DNA from: Nitrosomaritimum sp049414205
Lineage (GTDB): Archaea > Thermoproteota > Nitrososphaeria > Nitrososphaerales > Nitrosopumilaceae
NCBI GenBank assembly: GCA_049414205.1
Contig: JBMSGE010000002.1
Coordinates: 1-64,000 of the forward strand
Direction of reading: 5' to 3'
Length of the DNA stretch: 64,000 nucleotides
This document shows, in pieces, positions 40,450 through 50,032 of the stretch. The notes beneath the pieces were generated by a model. The model searched no databases. It was not told the origin of the DNA and saw nothing but the letters and a program-made list of their open reading frames with translations. The translations under genes and the position numbers were made by a program. Every line of letters starts with the position of its first letter. Position 1 is the stretch's first letter.

Positions 40450-40559
40450 ACTAAAATTCATAATAATATCCATAATTTTCATAATTCTAAGGCATAATTT
40501 TCACTTTCAGGCTTGATAATTAGATAGCATAATAAATAACCAATTTTTTGATTTTTAAT

Positions 40560-41141
40560 ATGAAGAAAATCGAGGCAATTATCAAACGATCTAGCTATAC
40601 CATAATTGCTGACAAACTAAACAATATAGGTTATACAATAATTGATAAACGAAATTTAGAAGATAGTAAAATTTTTGATAAACAACAGGGCTCAAAAGTT
40701 GGAGGTACCATTGGAGTAAAAACAATTCCTCTTTCAAAAATTGAATTAGTTGTAGCAGAAAAAGATGCAAGAAAAGTTATTGATTTAATTTCAAAAAAAT
40801 CCGGTTTTAATTCAAGCAAAGTTGGAAAGATCTTTGTATCTGAAATGGAAGAAGTTTTAGAAATTGATACTCTAGAAAGTACTCAAGACCTTGAAATAGA
40901 AGAGGTCAAATTTCCCCCAAAACCAAAAATTAAACGAAGTCGCTTAGTTCCATTACAGAAATACACTTTACTTAGACTCCAAACTGTTTATGAAGAAAAC
41001 CAGGAGACGTTAGTCTCAGACCACCGAATCAAATCATTTAGTGATTTTGTAAATCACTGCATAATGGGATACCTTCCATCATTTGAAAAACAACTCAAAC
41101 ATCCAACGGTTGTTTATGGAAATAATTTCAGAGAATTTTAG
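40560..41141 (+). CDS. P-II-like protein with C-terminal extension
   Basis: 193 residues from the ATG at 40560. The first about 105 residues are P-II-like (MKKIEAIIKRSSY, VGKIFVSEMEEVLEIDTL), but the T-loop region is divergent (DKRNLEDSKIFDKQQG) and the B-loop motif is changed (SGFNSSKVGKIFV, without GDGK). About 80 extra residues (LQKYTLLRLQTVYEENQETL...FVNHCIMGYLPSF) follow, helical, no known family. It is likely a derived P-II scaffold. Convergent with the canonical copy (4-base overlap). Confidence 0.7.
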   Translation: MKKIEAIIKRSSYTIIADKLNNIGYTIIDKRNLEDSKIFDKQQGSKVGGTIGVKTIPLSKIELVVAEKDARKVIDLISKKSGFNSSKVGKIFVSEMEEVLEIDTLESTQDLEIEEVKFPPKPKIKRSRLVPLQKYTLLRLQTVYEENQETLVSDHRIKSFSDFVNHCIMGYLPSFEKQLKHPTVVYGNNFREF

Positions 41142-41467
41142 ATAGTACTTTCTCCTTCTTCACCTGAGGCGATATCAATTGCTCTCAATACTGGTGAGAC
41201 AAAGATTTTTCCAACAGTTCCTTTCTCTTTTATGATGTTTATCACCTGGTCTTCTTTATTTTCCGGAATTACTAATTCTATGACATATTTTTGACTAAAC
41301 TGTGGTTGAAATGTGGCACTTCCTTTTTGAGCATGGATTTCAGGGGGAGGCCTTTTTCCACGGCCTCTTACCTTGTTTACAGTTAGCCCTCCAATCTCAA
41401 GCTCTTTTAGTGCTTCACTAATGTCCATTACGTCATTATTTCCGAGAAATGCTTGGATCTTAATCAT
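41138..41467 (-). CDS. P-II family protein, divergently paired with amt
   Basis: 109 residues. MIKIQAFLGNNDVMD, KVRGRGKRPPPEIHAQKG (T-loop), KYVIELVIPENKEDQ, then a short B-loop (GTVGKIFVSPVLRAIDI). Being next to amt in divergent orientation, it likely regulates ammonium uptake by binding the transporter (GlnK-type). Nucleotide loop is reduced relative to the 12227 copy. Confidence 0.85.
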   Translation of the reverse strand: MIKIQAFLGNNDVMDISEALKELEIGGLTVNKVRGRGKRPPPEIHAQKGSATFQPQFSQKYVIELVIPENKEDQVINIIKEKGTVGKIFVSPVLRAIDIASGEEGESTI

Positions 41468-41511
41468 TTAATAGATTAGCCAGGTTTTTCACAAATAATA
41501 GTTTCAGATTT

Positions 41512-41542
41512 TGATAATCAAGTGATAATCAAACGGTTATCA
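41512..41542. promoter_or_regulatory. repeats between divergent P-II and amt genes
   Basis: TGATAATCAA occurs at 41512-41521 and 41523-41532 (direct repeat, 11-base period), and TTATCA at 41537-41542 is the inverted partner of TGATAA with 8 bases between. The layout fits an operator between the two divergent promoters, perhaps responding to nitrogen status. The binding protein is unknown. Confidence 0.4.
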
Positions 41543-41573
41543 AATTTCGTTATTATTATTTAGTTTCACAAAC

Positions 41574-42908
41574 TTGGAATCAATGTTGCCTATAGATACC
41601 GGTGATACCGCATGGATGCTCGTAGCAGGAAGCCTAGTACTTTTAATGATCCCTGCACTTGGACTTTTTGAATCTGGTTTACTAAGAAAGAAAAACGCAG
41701 TATCAGTTTTCATGCAGATATTCTTTGGTTTAGCGTTACTTAGTGTGATGTGGTTTGTATTTGGATTTAGTTTAGCATTTGGCCCTGATGAGACAGGTGG
41801 TTTGATGGGCAACATGGATTGGGTATTCCTTAAGGGTGTTCCATGGGATGAAGCACTTGATTATGCACCAACTATTCCAGGTGTCCTATTTGTGAAATTC
41901 CAACTTATGTTTGCATGTATTACTCCTCTACTTCTTACAGGAACAATTGCCGAACGTATGAAATTTAGCTCATTTATCATATTCATAGCAACATGGTCAA
42001 TCTTGATCTACTACCCACTAGTTCACTGGGTATGGGGAGGAGGTTGGTTAGCAGAATTAGGCGTTGTAGATTTCGCGGGAGGTATAGTAATTCACACTAG
42101 TGTGGGTATGGGTGCCTTAGCTGCTGCAATGGTCTTAGGACGCAGAAGATTCTTTGGACCTGCAATCGAAATTCCACATAGTATTCCCCTTGCAGTAGTA
42201 GGATCTTCTCTCTTATGGCTAGGTTGGTTTGGATTTAATGCAGGAAGTGCTCTTGCCTCAGGATCCCTTGCAGGAAACACAGTAATTGTAACTCACATGG
42301 CCTCATCAGTATCAGCATTAATTTGGGTAGGATTATCATGGATGAGATCTGGAAAGCCTTCAGTGGTAGCTGCAGTCAACGGGGCCATTGCAGGGTTAGC
42401 AGGTATTACTCCAGCGTCAGGATTTGTAAGTGTTGAACATTCATTTGTAATTGGTATTGCTATAGGTATTGCATCATATTCTACACTAGTTCTATTCAAA
42501 GAGAAACTAAAGATAGACGATGCTTTAGATGTAAGTTCAGTTCACGGAACTGCAGGAATTATTGGTTCACTTGCAATTGGTATTTTTGCAAGTTCCGCAG
42601 TAAACCCAGCAGGTCCAGATGGATTACTCAATTCAGGTTCATTTGATCAATTAGGAGTACAAGCAATAGGTGTTGCAGTAGCAGGTGTCTTAGGATTTGG
42701 TGGAACTTACTTAATCATGAAAGTTATAGACTTCTTAGTAGGTGTGAGGGTGTCTCCGGAAGTGGAAGATGCTGGACTAGATATCAGCGAACATGCAGAA
42801 AGAGCATATGCAGATGAGGAAGAATTCAAACTTGAGATGGATGATTATGTAGAAGATCTAGAAAGGAAGGGCGGATTCTTCGGTGGAAGGAAAAAAGGAA
42901 AAAATTAG
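41574..42908 (+). CDS. amt: ammonium transporter Amt
   Basis: 444 residues with about 11 membrane helices. Motifs: YYPLVHWVWGGGWLAELG (first pore His), VDFAGGIVIHTSVG, SALASGSLAGNT, ALDVSSVHGTAGIIGSL (second pore His). The charged cytosolic tail (about 405-444) probably contacts P-II. TTG at 41574; an ATG at 41583 is an alternative start. It supplies the ammonium for oxidation and assimilation in this organism. Confidence 0.95.
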   Translation: MESMLPIDTGDTAWMLVAGSLVLLMIPALGLFESGLLRKKNAVSVFMQIFFGLALLSVMWFVFGFSLAFGPDETGGLMGNMDWVFLKGVPWDEALDYAPTIPGVLFVKFQLMFACITPLLLTGTIAERMKFSSFIIFIATWSILIYYPLVHWVWGGGWLAELGVVDFAGGIVIHTSVGMGALAAAMVLGRRRFFGPAIEIPHSIPLAVVGSSLLWLGWFGFNAGSALASGSLAGNTVIVTHMASSVSALIWVGLSWMRSGKPSVVAAVNGAIAGLAGITPASGFVSVEHSFVIGIAIGIASYSTLVLFKEKLKIDDALDVSSVHGTAGIIGSLAIGIFASSAVNPAGPDGLLNSGSFDQLGVQAIGVAVAGVLGFGGTYLIMKVIDFLVGVRVSPEVEDAGLDISEHAERAYADEEEFKLEMDDYVEDLERKGGFFGGRKKGKN

Positions 42909-42914
42909 ACCTTT

Positions 42915-43451
42915 TTAATTTACAATAATTTCAATTTCCTTTGAAGTATTCTTTATACTATCAGAATTGGTATACTCGTGTTTCTGCCAAGAAGCAAATA
43001 CTTCTGCACCAATCTTGTGTTTACCTGGACCTAGATCCGATGCTTTAATGAGGAATTTTTCATTAAAGTCAAATAATTCCTGTCTTACTTCTTCTTCGGT
43101 TAGTCGAATAAATGGCTCAAAATTCTTTGCTACTTGAACCCATATTCTCCGGTCCTTCATTGGATTTACTAATTTTGGATTCCTAGTCCAAAAGATTGCA
43201 GCTTTTCTATAGGTGTCAATTGTTTTTCCAATCTCTTTTTTTCTAAAACCACCAGAAGTCAGCTTTACTCCGTACTTTAATTTGAAGGAGACATCATTAT
43301 TGTTGTATGCATTTGTCCAATTTTGCTCATTAAAGGCATCACGAATACCTCCCTCTATTGCAAACTGCACGTTAATCTCTATTGTATCGCCTGAGGCGTA
43401 TTGATCTTTCCCATTGGCTAACAATATCTCTGAAATTTTACTTTCACTCAT
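42915..43451 (-). CDS. hypothetical beta-rich protein
   Basis: 178 residues from the ATG at 43451. Strand-rich sequence (SGDTIEINVQFAIEGGI, GKHKIGAEVFASWQKHEY) with a middle helical insert. No membrane helix or metal motif seen. It is convergent with amt. Family not recognised. Confidence 0.55.
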   Translation of the reverse strand: MSESKISEILLANGKDQYASGDTIEINVQFAIEGGIRDAFNEQNWTNAYNNNDVSFKLKYGVKLTSGGFRKKEIGKTIDTYRKAAIFWTRNPKLVNPMKDRRIWVQVAKNFEPFIRLTEEEVRQELFDFNEKFLIKASDLGPGKHKIGAEVFASWQKHEYTNSDSIKNTSKEIEIIVN

Positions 43452-43502
43452 TCTTAACAATCATAATGATTTATATCCACAATAAGTGCTTTTTCCGAAT
43501 AC

Positions 43503-43775
43503 ATGCAAGCCCAAGTAGTTAGTTCTGAGCCAAAAGAACTCAACTTATCCATTAAAGACACGGATATAGGGATTTTATACATAATTCAACATGAACTATT
43601 AAAGAAATCTAATATCGATTTTGCAGGAGTTATTATCAAACACCCATTAACTAATGAATGTTGGATGAGAATTAATTCAAATGGTAAACCTCTTGGAGAA
43701 ATTCAAACTTCAACTGAAACAGCAATTAAAACCGCAGAAGAACTTAAAAAATTATTCAATTCTACCATTAAGTGA
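43503..43775 (+). CDS. rpoL: RNA polymerase subunit L (Rpb11/AC19-like)
   Basis: 90 residues, the RpoL length. Pattern DTDIGILYIIQHELLKKS and FAGVIIKHPL of the Rpb11/RpoL alpha-like family. It pairs with RpoD in the assembly platform. Gene order rpoL-tfs-pcn follows with gaps of 6 and 35 bases. Confidence 0.92.
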   Translation: MQAQVVSSEPKELNLSIKDTDIGILYIIQHELLKKSNIDFAGVIIKHPLTNECWMRINSNGKPLGEIQTSTETAIKTAEELKKLFNSTIK

Positions 43776-43781
43776 AATTAA

Positions 43782-44096
43782 ATGAAATTTTGCCCCAAAT
43801 GTGAGGTCAAATTAAAAAAAGATGGTTCTGATCTCAAATGCTCAAAATGTGGATACATCGAAGGTGGTACAATAACTCAGCAAAAAAAAGTAACACAAGA
43901 AGAATCAACTGAACCATTCAATGTATTTGCCGAAAATGAAGGCGAAGAAGCGTTACCTACAATCAAAATTGAATGTGAAAGTTGTGGAAACGACGAAGCT
44001 GTTTGGTGGATGTTACAAACACGAAGTGCTGATGAACCTACCACTCAATTTTATAGATGTACAAAGTGCAAATACACTTGGCGTAATTACGCATAA
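43782..44096 (+). CDS. tfs: transcription factor S (TFS)
   Basis: 104 residues. N-terminal zinc ribbon (CPKC, CSKCGY) and C-terminal TFIIS-type ribbon (CESC ... CTKC). The acidic hairpin R-S-A-D-E-P is intact, so RNA cleavage stimulation of stalled polymerase is expected. It follows rpoL by 6 bases. Confidence 0.95.
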   Translation: MKFCPKCEVKLKKDGSDLKCSKCGYIEGGTITQQKKVTQEESTEPFNVFAENEGEEALPTIKIECESCGNDEAVWWMLQTRSADEPTTQFYRCTKCKYTWRNYA

Positions 44097-44131
44097 CGTT
44101 TAACTGGAACTTAAAGTCACTCAAAATAAGT

Positions 44132-44878
44132 TTGACTTTTGGAGCAAAAACAAGTGGTTCAGATGATCTTAAAGCAATCATTTCAGCTATATCTACACTT
44201 GTAGAGGAAGCTACATTCGTTGCAACATCAGAGGGCATAACATTTAGAGGAATGGATCCATCCCATGTTGCTCTGATTGATATTTCATGGCCTAACTCTG
44301 CATTTGAAAAATACGAATGTGATAGCGATATAAAATTTGGTGTTAGAATTGATGAATTTTCTAAACTTATCAAGAGAGCCGATAAGAAAGACAGTATTGA
44401 GATCAACATCTCTGAGCAAAATATGTTGCTAGTTACAGTTGGAAAAAATAAAAAATACAAAATGCGTTTAATTGAAAGTTCTGCAACTGATACACCATTA
44501 CCCAAGATTCCATATAACTCAAAAATTACATTATCATCTTCTATGTTTGATAAAATATTAGGTGATGTACAAGTGGTTTCAGATTATCTAACCATCCATA
44601 CAGCTGATTCCAAAGCAGATTTTTCTGGAAAAGGAGATTCAGGAGAAGTAATAATTGATCTTGAACCAGACAGTGACGATATTAAAGAAATAACTTCAAC
44701 TGAGGACAGTACAGGCACATATAGTCTAGAATATCTTAACCCAGTCGTTAAAGCCGTGGGTACTACTGCAGGGCAAATTACCTGTGAATTTTCAAGCGCA
44801 AAACCTCTTAGAATTGAATTCAAGGTAGCAAACATTGGAAGAATTCACTTCTATTTGGCACCACGCGTGGAAAGTTAA
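44132..44878 (+). CDS. pcn: DNA polymerase sliding clamp (PCNA)
   Basis: 248 residues, TTG start, the normal archaeal PCNA length. Typical pattern: TFRGMDPSHVALIDIS, LFKLIKRADKKDS-type strand region, SDYLTIHTADS, and the C-terminal strand (FKVANIGRIHFYLAPRVES). Ring-shaped processivity factor for replication and repair. Confidence 0.95.
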   Translation: MTFGAKTSGSDDLKAIISAISTLVEEATFVATSEGITFRGMDPSHVALIDISWPNSAFEKYECDSDIKFGVRIDEFSKLIKRADKKDSIEINISEQNMLLVTVGKNKKYKMRLIESSATDTPLPKIPYNSKITLSSSMFDKILGDVQVVSDYLTIHTADSKADFSGKGDSGEVIIDLEPDSDDIKEITSTEDSTGTYSLEYLNPVVKAVGTTAGQITCEFSSAKPLRIEFKVANIGRIHFYLAPRVES

Positions 44879-44913
44879 AGCATTTAAAGATAAAATAATC
44901 CAGATATTTTGAA

Positions 44914-46317
44914 TTGAAACTTGTACTAAAATATGGTGGAACATCAATTTCCTCAGCAAAGGATATTCAAAATGTTGCAAAACATATTCATTCATTATCA
45001 AAACAAAATCAGCTTGTAATTGTATGCTCAGCAATCAGTGATACTACTGATGATTTAATTGAAATATCTCAATCTATAAAGAAAGAAAATAAGAAAAAAG
45101 CAGAACAATTAGCAAAGAACATTGGAAAAAGACACCAAAAATTAGCCAAAGAGACAATCAAGAAGACTCCAATAAGAAAAAAATTACTCCAAACCTTTGA
45201 TGAATACTTTACTGAACTTACAGCACTAATTGATGGTATGGTGTTATTGGGAGAAGTGACTCCAAGGTCAATGGATTACTTATTTTCATTTGGAGAACGC
45301 CTTTCGATACAATTAATCTCAGCAGCAATAAATGATCTAGGAAAAAAATCAATTGCACTTACGGGAAAAGAAGTGGGAATAGTTACAGATTCAAATTTTG
45401 GTGAATCCAAACCCCTTATGGATACAACAAGACTCAGAGTTTCAAAGACTTTGGATTCTGCATTTTTGAAAAAAACAATTCCTGTAATAGGTGGTTTTGT
45501 TGGAGCGGATCAACACGGTCATGTAACAACTTTTGGAAGAGGTGGCTCTGATTATTCAGCCACTATCATAGGATCATGCATTAAAGCTGATGAGATTTGG
45601 TTAATGAGCGACGTTGATGGACTAATGACTGCAGATCCAAAGATAGTAAAAAGTGCAAAATTACTAAAAGAAGTATCATATGTAGAAGCAATTGAGATGG
45701 CTATGTTTGGAGCAAAGCAAATCCACCCACGAACCTTTGAACCTCTATTAGCAAAAAAAATTCCAATGAAAATAAGAAGTTCATTTAATATTGAAAATGA
45801 AGGAACTCAAGTAACTTCATCTCCATCTATATCTGTTAGAAACACTGTAAAATGTGTCAGCAACGTTTCTCATAATGGACTAATAGATATTCGTGGAGGA
45901 AGCATGATTGGAACTCCTGGAACTGCCGCGAAGATTTTTGCAACATTAGCTAATGCGGGAATCAATGTAATGATGATATCTCAAAACCCATCTGAATCAA
46001 GTATTACAATTGTTGTAAAAAATACAGATCTTGATAAAGCTGTAAACAAGTTAGAGATGGAACTTTTAGGAAAAATAATCAAAAAACTTGAAATCACAAC
46101 TGATATGGCTATAATTGCCCTAATTGGTTCTGGAATGCGCGGAACAGTTGGTGTTGCCTCAAAGGTTTTTGGTTCAATGCAAAAAAACAAAGTGAATGTT
46201 TCAATGATCACCCAAGGCTCATCCGAACTGAACCTTGCTTTTGTAGTAAAAAATTCTGACGCAAAAACAGCTGTACAGGCATTACATAATGAATTTGAGC
46301 TTTCTAAAATCAACTAA
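44914..46317 (+). CDS. lysC: aspartokinase
   Basis: 467 residues, TTG start. KYGGTSI (phosphate and aspartate site), GEVTPRSMDYLFSFGERLS, FGRGGSDYSATIIG, then two ACT domains (about 320-460) for feedback control. First step of Lys/Thr/Met biosynthesis: phosphorylates aspartate. It lies 35 bases after pcn in the same direction. Confidence 0.93.
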   Translation: MKLVLKYGGTSISSAKDIQNVAKHIHSLSKQNQLVIVCSAISDTTDDLIEISQSIKKENKKKAEQLAKNIGKRHQKLAKETIKKTPIRKKLLQTFDEYFTELTALIDGMVLLGEVTPRSMDYLFSFGERLSIQLISAAINDLGKKSIALTGKEVGIVTDSNFGESKPLMDTTRLRVSKTLDSAFLKKTIPVIGGFVGADQHGHVTTFGRGGSDYSATIIGSCIKADEIWLMSDVDGLMTADPKIVKSAKLLKEVSYVEAIEMAMFGAKQIHPRTFEPLLAKKIPMKIRSSFNIENEGTQVTSSPSISVRNTVKCVSNVSHNGLIDIRGGSMIGTPGTAAKIFATLANAGINVMMISQNPSESSITIVVKNTDLDKAVNKLEMELLGKIIKKLEITTDMAIIALIGSGMRGTVGVASKVFGSMQKNKVNVSMITQGSSELNLAFVVKNSDAKTAVQALHNEFELSKIN

Positions 46318-46350
46318 AATAATTTAAAGGAACAAAATCAGAGAGTCTCA

Positions 46351-47811
46351 TTGAACAAACTTCTAGTTGTCTCCATTTTAGTAATTTTTGTAACTGGGAT
46401 AATGATCGTTTCAACCATATCAGATCAATTTGTTGATGCAAATTCCCGAAAAAAAATCCATTTCACTCAAACGATATCATCAATAGAAGATCCAGGTCAA
46501 GGTCATGAAGGACATCAATTAGCGATAATTTTGTACCCAAGTGAAGGTACAATTTATGACGGATCCCTAACTTTTACGTCAAGTGAGCCTGTCCAGATAG
46601 TTGTTCTTCATGAAATCACTGAGAACGACGTCAAAGGCCAACCTACCTGGACAATCGATGGAGACAAAATCTATGGTTTATCATTAATTGAAAGAGGAAC
46701 AAAATCTGACTCTTTTGAATTTACAGGAGCAGCTTTGGCTCTCCATTCTCCTAATTCTAAATTTACTTCAACTGTTAGTGTTGATGGTTGGATAAGAGGA
46801 CAACCAACTGAAATTATAATGCAACAAATTGAATACGAAAAAGAAGAACCATCTTTTTCATTATCAAAAACTAATGTACCTGCAACCATTCCACTACACA
46901 AAGGAATTTTTAATTCAAGTTCTGTTTTCTATATAATTACAGATGCAAGTGACAAAGAAACTGCAGAAATAATTACAGAGAAACAAGATTGGAAAGTAGA
47001 ACTAGCACCTCCTATTGCCGATGCACCAGAAACTGCACTTCAACAAATTTTTGTTTTTAGAAATGGAGTTTCAGGTGGAGGAATTTACGGATATCAAGAT
47101 GAAGTATTTTCAAGTACTCCAGCTCAGGAAGACCAGTATAGTGCATTAAGTTCAATTGTAGAGGTTACGTGGAAAAAAGGACAAAATAAAATTATTTTTG
47201 AGTCTGCCGAAGAAGTCTTAGAAGCACATGAGGGTGGAAGAATAGAATTCAATGAAACTGGTATTGTAATTAATACTCCGCAAATTATTTGGCCAGAAGG
47301 TAAAATGACCGTTAGAGAAGATTCAGAAATTACTGATGAAACCTCATACATCGGAGGACAAATTGTAGAAATCAATGAAGAGGAAATGACGGTAACGTTC
47401 ATCGCACATCGAGGATGGGGTCCTGATGGAAGAACTATCTATTACATCGTAACAGATGCTACGCCTAGCGCTCCTGCAGAAATGATGGGCGTGACATATT
47501 CTCCTACATCTGCAGAATTAATAGCAAATTCAGCAGCAGTAGATTTGTTCCAATTCAAAAATGGGGTAAAAGGATCAGGACCAATGGGATTCCAGCCAGG
47601 AATAGCATCTGCTGCCCCTGGCGATGAGAATTATAGTCCAATTTGGAGAATCTATAATGTAGAGTGGAACGATCCAAAAAATGCAAAAATTCTTGAAACA
47701 AGATTTGACATAGATTCTTTTAGTGAAGAGGATCTGTTAACAGTAAGTATTGCACGTCCAATGAATAGTGATCATTTAGTAAACTGCCCTTTCATCGATC
47801 CTTTTCAATAA
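46351..47811 (+). CDS. exported protein with internally duplicated beta domain
   Basis: 486 residues, TTG start, N-terminal membrane anchor or signal (1-28). Two copies of one domain: around residues 190-290 (FYIITDASD, FVFRNGVSGGGIYGYQ, VEVTWKK) and around 360-465 (YYIVTDATPSA, FQFKNGVKGSGPMGFQ, YNVEWND). An N-terminal beta domain (about 40-150) precedes. Family known only as a thaumarchaeal surface type to me; function unknown. Confidence 0.7.
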   Translation: MNKLLVVSILVIFVTGIMIVSTISDQFVDANSRKKIHFTQTISSIEDPGQGHEGHQLAIILYPSEGTIYDGSLTFTSSEPVQIVVLHEITENDVKGQPTWTIDGDKIYGLSLIERGTKSDSFEFTGAALALHSPNSKFTSTVSVDGWIRGQPTEIIMQQIEYEKEEPSFSLSKTNVPATIPLHKGIFNSSSVFYIITDASDKETAEIITEKQDWKVELAPPIADAPETALQQIFVFRNGVSGGGIYGYQDEVFSSTPAQEDQYSALSSIVEVTWKKGQNKIIFESAEEVLEAHEGGRIEFNETGIVINTPQIIWPEGKMTVREDSEITDETSYIGGQIVEINEEEMTVTFIAHRGWGPDGRTIYYIVTDATPSAPAEMMGVTYSPTSAELIANSAAVDLFQFKNGVKGSGPMGFQPGIASAAPGDENYSPIWRIYNVEWNDPKNAKILETRFDIDSFSEEDLLTVSIARPMNSDHLVNCPFIDPFQ

Positions 47812-47863
47812 AAATTCATTTCAGTAAAGGGATAAATTACTTGAAAAAAGTTTTACTGTAAAA

Positions 47864-48658
47864 TTGACTGGTAAACTCTACATTGTAGGTGTTGGTCCTG
47901 GACACCACGATCATATGACTTTTAGAGCAAAAGAGGCTATCACAGAAAGCAATACCATAGTTGGTTATGAAACGTATGTCAATTTGGTTTCAGACCTAAT
48001 TGAAGGAAAGGAAGTACATCGATATGCAATGACTCAAGAAGTAGAACGTGCACACCAATGTATTGATCTGGCAAAGTCAGGCAAAATAGTATCTCTGGTA
48101 TCAAGTGGAGATCCGGGAATTTATGGAATGGCTGGATTGATTTATGAAACATTAGCCGAATCTGGTTGGAATCCCAAAGATGACTTGCAAGTTGAAATAG
48201 TACCAGGAGTATCTGCATTGAATTCGTGTGCTTCTATAATTGGTTCACCACTGATGACAGATTTTGCAGTTGTAAGTATGAGTGATTTATTGGTTCCATG
48301 GGAAGTAATCCAAAAACGAGTTGAGGCAGCAGCACAAGGTGATTTTGTGATTGTAATTTACAATCCTGCAAGTAAAAAAAGAATACACCAACTACAAGAT
48401 ACACGAAAGATGTTACTCAAATATAGAAAACCTACAACTCCAGTAGCAATTATCAAAGGCGCATTTAGAAATTCACAATCAGTAGTTATGACTACCTTAG
48501 AAGATTTACCTAATTATTCAGACGAATTAGGTATGATTAGTACTGTAATAGTAGGAAATTCTTCAACATACAATTATCAAGACTTGATGATAAACCCAAG
48601 AGGGTATAAATCAAAATATAATTTGGAAGAACAAACTAATCCTAATCTTAAAGTCTAA
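47864..48658 (+). CDS. cobJ: precorrin-3B C17-methyltransferase (CobJ/CbiH)
   Basis: 264 residues, TTG start. GVGPGHHDHMTFRAKEAI (N-terminal SAM methyltransferase signature), VSSGDPGIYGMAGL, and the final strand-helix region. The ring-contraction step of cobalamin synthesis. With BluB in this window it supports B12 production. Its stop overlaps that of the TyrRS gene by 4 bases (convergent). Confidence 0.9.
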   Translation: MTGKLYIVGVGPGHHDHMTFRAKEAITESNTIVGYETYVNLVSDLIEGKEVHRYAMTQEVERAHQCIDLAKSGKIVSLVSSGDPGIYGMAGLIYETLAESGWNPKDDLQVEIVPGVSALNSCASIIGSPLMTDFAVVSMSDLLVPWEVIQKRVEAAAQGDFVIVIYNPASKKRIHQLQDTRKMLLKYRKPTTPVAIIKGAFRNSQSVVMTTLEDLPNYSDELGMISTVIVGNSSTYNYQDLMINPRGYKSKYNLEEQTNPNLKV

Positions 48659-49701
48659 TAGCTCTTCTTTATTGCCTCAAACAATTCATCACTAAGATTC
48701 AAGTTGTCCCTAATCGGTGCAACAACTTTTACCAAATAATTTCCAACTGTTTGTTTTAGATCGGTAGGATGTAACTTCTTTTCAGCAAAATCTGATTCTA
48801 GTTTACTGTAATCCGTATATTCCACATTACCGCCAAATTTTTCTGGTCTTTCTACTTTCATTTCCTTAAATTCGTGTAAAATAATATTTTTTGAAATTTC
48901 TAGTAATGGATTATTCCCAATGTTACCTTCTTCACACCATGCCTTCTTTATTTTAGATCTAATCTCATCATCTGTATTATGAATAAAGATTCCTGAATTG
49001 GGATCAGATTTACTCATTTTACCTAACACTTGTGAATCATTTGCATCAGTAGGTTTTGATAATCCTGGTAATAATTTATGATGAACAGCAATTGGAACTT
49101 TCCAATTCATTTTTGGAAAAATTTCCCTTACTAACATGTGTATTTTTCTTTGATCCATACCAGCATGAACAATATCCAAATCAAGAGAATGAATGTCTAC
49201 AGCTTGCATTGGTGGATAAAGTAATTTAGCAAGATCAATTTTAGATTCATCTTCTGATCTACCCATTATTGTAAGCGTCCTCATTGTTCTTTTGAGAGAC
49301 ATATGTTTTGTAAATTTCATAAACTCTTTCCAGTATTCTTTTCTTGAATCATAAAGATCAGAACCAAGTACAATTTTTGCATCAGGACAAACTAGTTTGA
49401 AAGCATCTGCGTAATACTTTGAAACACTTGTAATGGTATCCCAGTCCCCACCCAACTTATCATTAATCATTGTATGCCAATCTGCAAGAAATATCGTACA
49501 ATTAACACCGGCTTTTACGAAATCATTAATTTTAAAACCTGTACTGATTAGGCTGCCTAAATGCAAAAAACCAGATATCTCAAGACCAATGTAGTGCTTT
49601 GGTGAAGAATTTGTCTTGAATAATTCAATTAATTCCTCATGAGTAACTACTTCCTCAGTAGGAGGTCTCTCTATCAGATTAACCTTTTCAGATATATCCA
49701 A
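48655..49701 (-). CDS. tyrS: tyrosyl-tRNA synthetase (archaeal type)
   Basis: 348 residues. Class I HIGH-like loop in YIGLEISGFLHLGSL, then a KMSKSDPNSG motif. Lacks the large C-terminal S4 domain of bacterial TyrRS, as expected for the archaeal type. Charges tRNA-Tyr. Confidence 0.92.
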   Translation of the reverse strand: MDISEKVNLIERPPTEEVVTHEELIELFKTNSSPKHYIGLEISGFLHLGSLISTGFKINDFVKAGVNCTIFLADWHTMINDKLGGDWDTITSVSKYYADAFKLVCPDAKIVLGSDLYDSRKEYWKEFMKFTKHMSLKRTMRTLTIMGRSEDESKIDLAKLLYPPMQAVDIHSLDLDIVHAGMDQRKIHMLVREIFPKMNWKVPIAVHHKLLPGLSKPTDANDSQVLGKMSKSDPNSGIFIHNTDDEIRSKIKKAWCEEGNIGNNPLLEISKNIILHEFKEMKVERPEKFGGNVEYTDYSKLESDFAEKKLHPTDLKQTVGNYLVKVVAPIRDNLNLSDELFEAIKKSY

Positions 49702-49796
49702 ATCAAAACAACCTCCAAAAGGTAAACCTATAAAGATTCTGACAATTCATCTGATCCAAATAATAAACTCGAATTTTTTAAAATCTACACTCTCAA

Positions 49797-49994
49797 TCAT
49801 TTACAATTTTTTTTATGTTTTCTTAGATCATCAGAGTAATCAAACTCTGCACCACATACACGACATTTCTCTTTTTTCTTATTGTGGGCCTTTTCTTGAT
49901 GTTTTTTTAATTTCTCAGGATCAGGCAAAATGGTCCCACATTTCTTACACTTTGTTTCATTTTTACTAGAACCAAATAATCCCATATTGACCAT
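49797..49994 (-). CDS. tandem C2H2-type zinc-finger protein
   Basis: 65 residues. Two fingers: CKKC...H/H (KKHQEKAH) and CRVC...H...C (LRKHKKNC). An internal ATG (49985) is an alternative start. Basic; likely nucleic-acid binding. Classical C2H2 fingers are rare but known in archaea. Confidence 0.75.
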   Translation of the reverse strand: MVNMGLFGSSKNETKCKKCGTILPDPEKLKKHQEKAHNKKKEKCRVCGAEFDYSDDLRKHKKNCK

Positions 49995-50032
49995 TATTTA
50001 ATAAACGAAAAGATAGTTTAATCTTTTGAAAA

